DNA of 64,000 nucleotides. Source: CADEDV01 sp036383515. GTDB taxonomy: Bacteria > Bacteroidota > Bacteroidia > Chitinophagales > Chitinophagaceae. The translations under genes and the position numbers were made by a program. Shown piece by piece: positions 60,635 to 64,000 of the stretch. Below the pieces are notes generated by a model, which was given only the letters and a program-made list of their open reading frames with translations, made no database searches and was not told the origin of the DNA. Location: contig DASVOE010000122.1 of NCBI GenBank assembly GCA_036383515.1, forward strand, positions 62,001-126,000. The letters are read 5' to 3'. Numbering within the stretch: position 1 is the stretch's first letter; each line of letters starts with the position of its first letter.

Positions 60635-61776
60635 TGAAAAAAGATAGCATCATACAATCTGTTACAGCTACTGAAGTTGTTGTGCCATCCAAACCGGATA
60701 GTCTTAACTCACCCACTGTACATGATAAGGACACAGCGTTTGCCAAAAAATTTCTTACAGGCGCAAGCTGGACAGAATTTGCCGTACAATCTAAATGGAT
60801 CATCCAAATAACGCTAAGAAATGGGTTAACGGGTATTGGTGAAACATACAGAAGTGTGCAGGCAGATGTATTGGCAGAAGCGATAAAAGTTTTTGCAGGG
60901 CAGGATGTGCTGAAATTGAATTGGAGAAGATTGCCTGTAGATGACCAGCGTATCTATGAAGCATTTGAAACAGCGGTGTTGGATGTGGTTGGAAAAATGT
61001 TAGGCGTTCCGGTGCACCAACTGTTGGGCGGAGCTTACCGTGACCGCATTGAATGTATGGGCTGGACCGGAAGAAGAACACCCGAAGATGCTGCACAAAA
61101 AGCATACGAAGCGATGGAGAAAGGTCATCGTGTTTTTAAATTCAAATGTTCTGATGAAGACCAGGTTCGTTTGTGGACAGAAGAAATTAAAAAGAAATGC
61201 GGCGATGGCATCAAGATCATACTTGACCCTAACCAGCGATGGACAGACGTCAAAACCACTTTGCATTTAATGGAAGGTGTTGAAAAAGAAATTATGCTTG
61301 GGCTTGAAGATCCGATCCTTCACGCCGACATTGAAGGATTTAAATATTTGAAACAACATCTGGGGATACCGATGTTCCGCCATATCTCATTACCGTATAC
61401 ACAAGACATCAGGGATATTATTGCTTTTGTAAAAGCAGATGCAGTAGATGGATACAACTTCAACGGCTCGGCTTACAACTCACTGTTGCTTGCTGAAATA
61501 GCACATCTCGAAGGCAAATCATGCTGGCGTGGATCGGAAGTAGATCTTGGAATATTGGAAACAATGGCATTGCATATCGCTGCGGCTTCTATCAACTGCA
61601 CTATTCCTTCCGACCTGTTTGGTGAATTGGTGAGGGAAGATGACCTGATAGAACAACCCATTCAATTTGAAAAGGGATTTGCCCTTGTTCCGCAGGGAGA
61701 TGGTCTTGGTATTTCGCTGGATAAGATTGCACTTGAAAAATATAAAACAGGCAAACACCTGGAAGCTACCACATGA
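60634..61776 (+). CDS. Enolase-superfamily sugar-acid dehydratase (mandelate racemase/glucarate dehydratase type)
   Basis: This 380-residue protein has an N-terminal capping domain (TEFAVQSKWIIQITLRNGLTGIGETYRS) and the TIM barrel with the KxK pair (K169-F-K171), metal ligands D198 (in ILDPNQRW, with N200) and E225 (in GLEDPI), and HISLPYT near the later metal/base region. The D-P-N motif is typical of glucarate dehydratase-like members, which remove water from aldarates to give a keto-deoxy sugar acid. The natural substrate is not known. The context with a DapA-like and an RraA-like gene suggests a keto-deoxy product that is then cleaved. The start overlaps the preceding stop. Confidence 0.9.
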   Translation: MKKDSIIQSVTATEVVVPSKPDSLNSPTVHDKDTAFAKKFLTGASWTEFAVQSKWIIQITLRNGLTGIGETYRSVQADVLAEAIKVFAGQDVLKLNWRRLPVDDQRIYEAFETAVLDVVGKMLGVPVHQLLGGAYRDRIECMGWTGRRTPEDAAQKAYEAMEKGHRVFKFKCSDEDQVRLWTEEIKKKCGDGIKIILDPNQRWTDVKTTLHLMEGVEKEIMLGLEDPILHADIEGFKYLKQHLGIPMFRHISLPYTQDIRDIIAFVKADAVDGYNFNGSAYNSLLLAEIAHLEGKSCWRGSEVDLGILETMALHIAAASINCTIPSDLFGELVREDDLIEQPIQFEKGFALVPQGDGLGISLDKIALEKYKTGKHLEATT

Positions 61777-62699
61777 GAAAAACAATTATATCCTGGACAT
61801 TGCTGATCATCTGTAATATGATGTGGGCATTGCAATTTACCTGCATCAAGCTTACGCAAGACCAGGTGGGACCTTACTTCACTGTATGGGGACCCATGTT
61901 ATTGGCCACCATCCTGCTTGCACCTTTTGCCCTCAGGGATTTTAAGAAAAGTGGTAAGCAGCTTAAGGATATACTGGTGTTTGTACAATTGGCATTGCTC
62001 GGTGCTTTCCCCGCACAGGTGCTCATGACATACGGAACGCAATACTCATTGGCAAGTAATGCAGCCATTCTAACATTGAGCTTACCTGTCATCACGGCCT
62101 TCTTTGCCTTTATAATGCTGAAAGAGAAAATGAATACGGTGCGCTGGATCAGCTTTGCTATTGCTATCGTTGGTGTGATACTTTGCTCAACGGGTGATAT
62201 CAAGCAACTGGACTTCGGATCAAAATATGCAATAGGGAACCTGCTCATCTTCCTTGCTATTGTTGGTAACTCTTATTATAACGTCGGCATCAAAAAAATT
62301 GCTGAAAGATATACGGAAATGGAGATGATCTTTTACACCTATGTGGTAATGGTCATCCTGCTTACACCACTTGTACTTTATTACGAGCCGGATATTTTTT
62401 CACGCATACCTTCTTTTACGCAGCAAACATGGATCGGGATGTCACTGCTCACCCTGTTTCATAACTTCCTTTCCATGATCTTATTTTTCAAGGCACTGAA
62501 AATGCTGGATGCGATGCAGGTTGCTTTGTCCAATTACCTTATCACATTCATGGGCCTGCCTGTTGCGGCTATATGGTTGGGCGAAAAATTGAACAACCAG
62601 GCCATTGCAGGCGGTATCCTTGTGCTAACCTCAACCATCATCATCACGGTAGTAGAATATAAGATGAACAATAAAACACCTAAACCAATTACTCAATAA
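61773..62699 (+). CDS. EamA/DMT-family membrane transporter
   Basis: This 308-residue membrane protein has ten predicted hydrophobic segments arranged as two EamA repeats: LLIICNMMWALQFTCIKLTQDQVGPYF..., and IFLAIVGNSYYNVGIKKIAERY... ending in MQVALSNYLITFMGLPVAAIWLGEKLNNQAIAGGILVLTSTIIITVV. The second 'GLPVAAIWLGEKL' is a conserved motif in the DMT superfamily. In this operon it could take up or export a sugar acid or a product. Its start overlaps the previous stop by four bases (ATGA), so translational coupling is likely. Confidence 0.9.
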   Translation: MRKTIISWTLLIICNMMWALQFTCIKLTQDQVGPYFTVWGPMLLATILLAPFALRDFKKSGKQLKDILVFVQLALLGAFPAQVLMTYGTQYSLASNAAILTLSLPVITAFFAFIMLKEKMNTVRWISFAIAIVGVILCSTGDIKQLDFGSKYAIGNLLIFLAIVGNSYYNVGIKKIAERYTEMEMIFYTYVVMVILLTPLVLYYEPDIFSRIPSFTQQTWIGMSLLTLFHNFLSMILFFKALKMLDAMQVALSNYLITFMGLPVAAIWLGEKLNNQAIAGGILVLTSTIIITVVEYKMNNKTPKPITQ

Positions 62700-62704
62700 C
62701 AAAC

Positions 62705-63619
62705 ATGAAAAGCAAAAAGGAATTATCCGGTGTGGTGCCTATCATCCCCACGCCATTTACAGAAAAGGAAGAAGTAGATGAAAGTGCATTGCGTAGACTT
62801 GTGGACTTTGCCATTGGCAATGGAATTCAAGCGGCTTGTTTGCCGGCCTATGCCAGTGAATTTTATAAATTAACTGACGATGAAAAATTACAGGTAGTTC
62901 GTATTGCAGTAGAGCAAGCTGCCGGTCGTATGCAGATTGTTGCCCAATCCAATAGCCCTTCATTAAAGGTGGCTATTAAACTGGCGCAGGCAAATGTAAA
63001 AGCAGGTGCAGATGTTATATCACTGGCTGTTCCCCGTATTTTCAGTTTACCTGAAGATTCTATAAAAGAATATCTCTCCGGTTTTCTTGAATCTATTCCT
63101 GATACACCGGTATTGATACAGGACTTTAATCCCGGTGGTGCTTCCATCAGCGTAGGATTTATCAAAGCATTAATGGAAGAGCATCCAAACTTCAAATACC
63201 TGAAACTGGAAGAACCATTATGTGCTCCAAAATTTGAACAGATCATCAAAGCCACAGGTGGCAAAGTAGGATTGCTGGAAGGATGGGGTGGTTTATATAT
63301 GCTTGAGTTAGTACCTGTAGGAATTACTGGTGTAATGCCGGGCCTGGGTGTCTCTGATATTTTGCAAAAAATATTCAACCTGAGAAAGGCTGGTGAGGAT
63401 GAAAAAGCTTTTGACCTGTTTGAAAAAGTAATGCCGCAAATATTCTTCTCATTACAGAACATGGAACTGTTCCACTATGTAGAAAAAGAATTGCTGATTG
63501 CAAGGGGTGTGTTGAATAATAGCGTAGTTCGTAAAGCGGCGTATAAACCTGATGCAGCTACCATTGCTTATGTGAAAGAACTTAATGCAAGGGTAGTAAG
63601 ACTGGCAAATGATTTGTAA
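62705..63619 (+). CDS. Dihydrodipicolinate-synthase-family aldolase/dehydratase
   Basis: This 304-residue TIM-barrel protein has the DapA-family entry GVVPIIPTPFTEKEEVDESALRRLVDFAIGNGIQAACLPAYASEFYKLTDDE. The Schiff-base Lys is probably K167 (FKYLKLEEP), a normal position. The family's usual catalytic Tyr in the YNxP motif is replaced: the sequence is QDFNPGGAS, with Asp at that place. DapA-family relatives include 5-dehydro-4-deoxyglucarate dehydratase, KDG aldolase and N-acetylneuraminate lyase; the exact reaction here is open. It lies 5 bp after the transporter. It fits the pathway step after the enolase-superfamily dehydratase. Confidence 0.88.
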   Translation: MKSKKELSGVVPIIPTPFTEKEEVDESALRRLVDFAIGNGIQAACLPAYASEFYKLTDDEKLQVVRIAVEQAAGRMQIVAQSNSPSLKVAIKLAQANVKAGADVISLAVPRIFSLPEDSIKEYLSGFLESIPDTPVLIQDFNPGGASISVGFIKALMEEHPNFKYLKLEEPLCAPKFEQIIKATGGKVGLLEGWGGLYMLELVPVGITGVMPGLGVSDILQKIFNLRKAGEDEKAFDLFEKVMPQIFFSLQNMELFHYVEKELLIARGVLNNSVVRKAAYKPDAATIAYVKELNARVVRLANDL

Positions 63620-63648
63620 ACCATTCAAAAAAGAAAACTGTTCGATAC

Positions 63649-64000
63649 ATGACAGATGCAAACAAAATAGTTTCGGATACGTATCTTTTTGATTTTATCA
63701 AAGAGCATCTATATGTTGCTGTAGTGTGTGATATACTGGATGAATTGGGTTATCCTAACCAGGCCATGCATCAACGGCTCCGTCCGCTGTTGCCCGATAT
63801 GAAAAACTGTGGTTTTATCGGCAGGGCCAGAACTTTTCGCTGGATGGAAATGAATCATATACCTGATGATCCATATGGACTGGAGATCGAAGCAATGGAT
63901 TCATTGCAAAAACATGATGTAGTGGTACACTCTACTGATCATGCAGGAACAAATGCTCCCTGGGGTGAACTGATGTCAACTATTGCAAAGCGAAATGGTG
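63649..64000 (+). CDS. RraA-family protein (4-hydroxy-4-methyl-2-oxoglutarate aldolase type), cut by window edge
   Basis: The ATG at 63649 starts a frame of 117 codons that runs to the window edge. The N-terminal part reads VAVVCDILDELGYPNQAMHQRLRPLLPDMKNCGFIGRARTF..., which is the RraA-like (PF03737) pattern; most relatives have 'sv.DaLd..G....l...irPl......GpA.Tv'. The family contains HMG aldolases and oxaloacetate decarboxylases as well as the RNase E regulator RraA. It is 29 bp after the DapA-like gene, so it is the next member of the block F operon. The catalytic Arg/Asp region (GxxR...D) lies outside the window. Confidence 0.8.
   Translation, partial: MTDANKIVSDTYLFDFIKEHLYVAVVCDILDELGYPNQAMHQRLRPLLPDMKNCGFIGRARTFRWMEMNHIPDDPYGLEIEAMDSLQKHDVVVHSTDHAGTNAPWGELMSTIAKRNG

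Noticed and set aside
62863..63462. Open frame of 199 codons on the minus strand
   Set aside because: It is opposite the DapA-family gene, which has clear family motifs on the plus strand; no independent support.

Overview
The window looks like chromosomal DNA of a Bacteroidota bacterium, probably from the Chitinophagaceae or a close group (inference). The base composition is AT-leaning. There is a SusC/SusD pair, many secreted or lipoprotein glycan enzymes, a LytS/LytTR two-component pair, TAnnTTTG-like -7 promoter elements, and dispersed hairpin repeats of the 'cacgaaggcacaaag' and 'ttcctacggaa' kind. I saw no tRNA, rRNA, CRISPR array or transposase.

Layout. Positions 1-2404 (minus strand) hold a PepSY-like lipoprotein, a TolC-like protein and a cut-off periplasmic adaptor, the start of an efflux operon. 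Positions 2679-4171 hold two small lipoproteins of unknown role. Positions 4276-9199 (minus) encode a propeller-type sensor kinase, its LytTR response regulator and an alpha/beta-hydrolase-fold protein whose nucleophile position is Gly. From 9845 to the right edge almost everything is on the plus strand and forms a very large glycan-utilisation locus in blocks: (A) SusC, SusD, three metallophosphoesterases, a di-haem peroxidase and a TonB-dependent receptor; (B) a DUF4091/GH123-like enzyme, a GH20-like and a GH28-like enzyme, then a YncE/phosphoesterase fusion; (C) a beta-helix protein, GH105, two paralogous propellers, three secreted PIG-L deacetylases, an NHL propeller and a second GH20-like enzyme; (D) an unrecognised TIM-barrel-like lipoprotein, a DUF5009 membrane acyltransferase-like protein and a GH27 alpha-galactosidase; (E) a PhoX-type phosphatase, an STN-esterase fusion and a C-terminally truncated UxaB-like reductase; (F) a sugar-acid catabolic operon (creatininase family, RidA, 3HCDH family, enolase superfamily, EamA transporter, DapA family, RraA family). 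Between blocks lie an AlbA_2 ATPase-like gene, a Fic protein and an AraC regulator.

The strongest new observation is regulatory. The head gene of each of blocks A-F is preceded by the same architecture: a TTAAAAAAGTA(C/T)A box, a weaker second box 21 bp further on, and a -7-like hexamer-octamer that starts exactly 56 bp after the first box (55 in block B). Two 9-bp direct repeats separated by 12 bp is the binding geometry known for LytTR regulators, and a LytTR regulator with its sensor kinase lies beside block A. I infer that this pair, or less likely the AraC protein at 57356-58228, co-activates all six operons.

Together the gene set points to uptake and breakdown of a glycan with N-acetylhexosamine, uronic acid, galactose and possibly phosphate groups. 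The exact substrate is not determined by the sequence.
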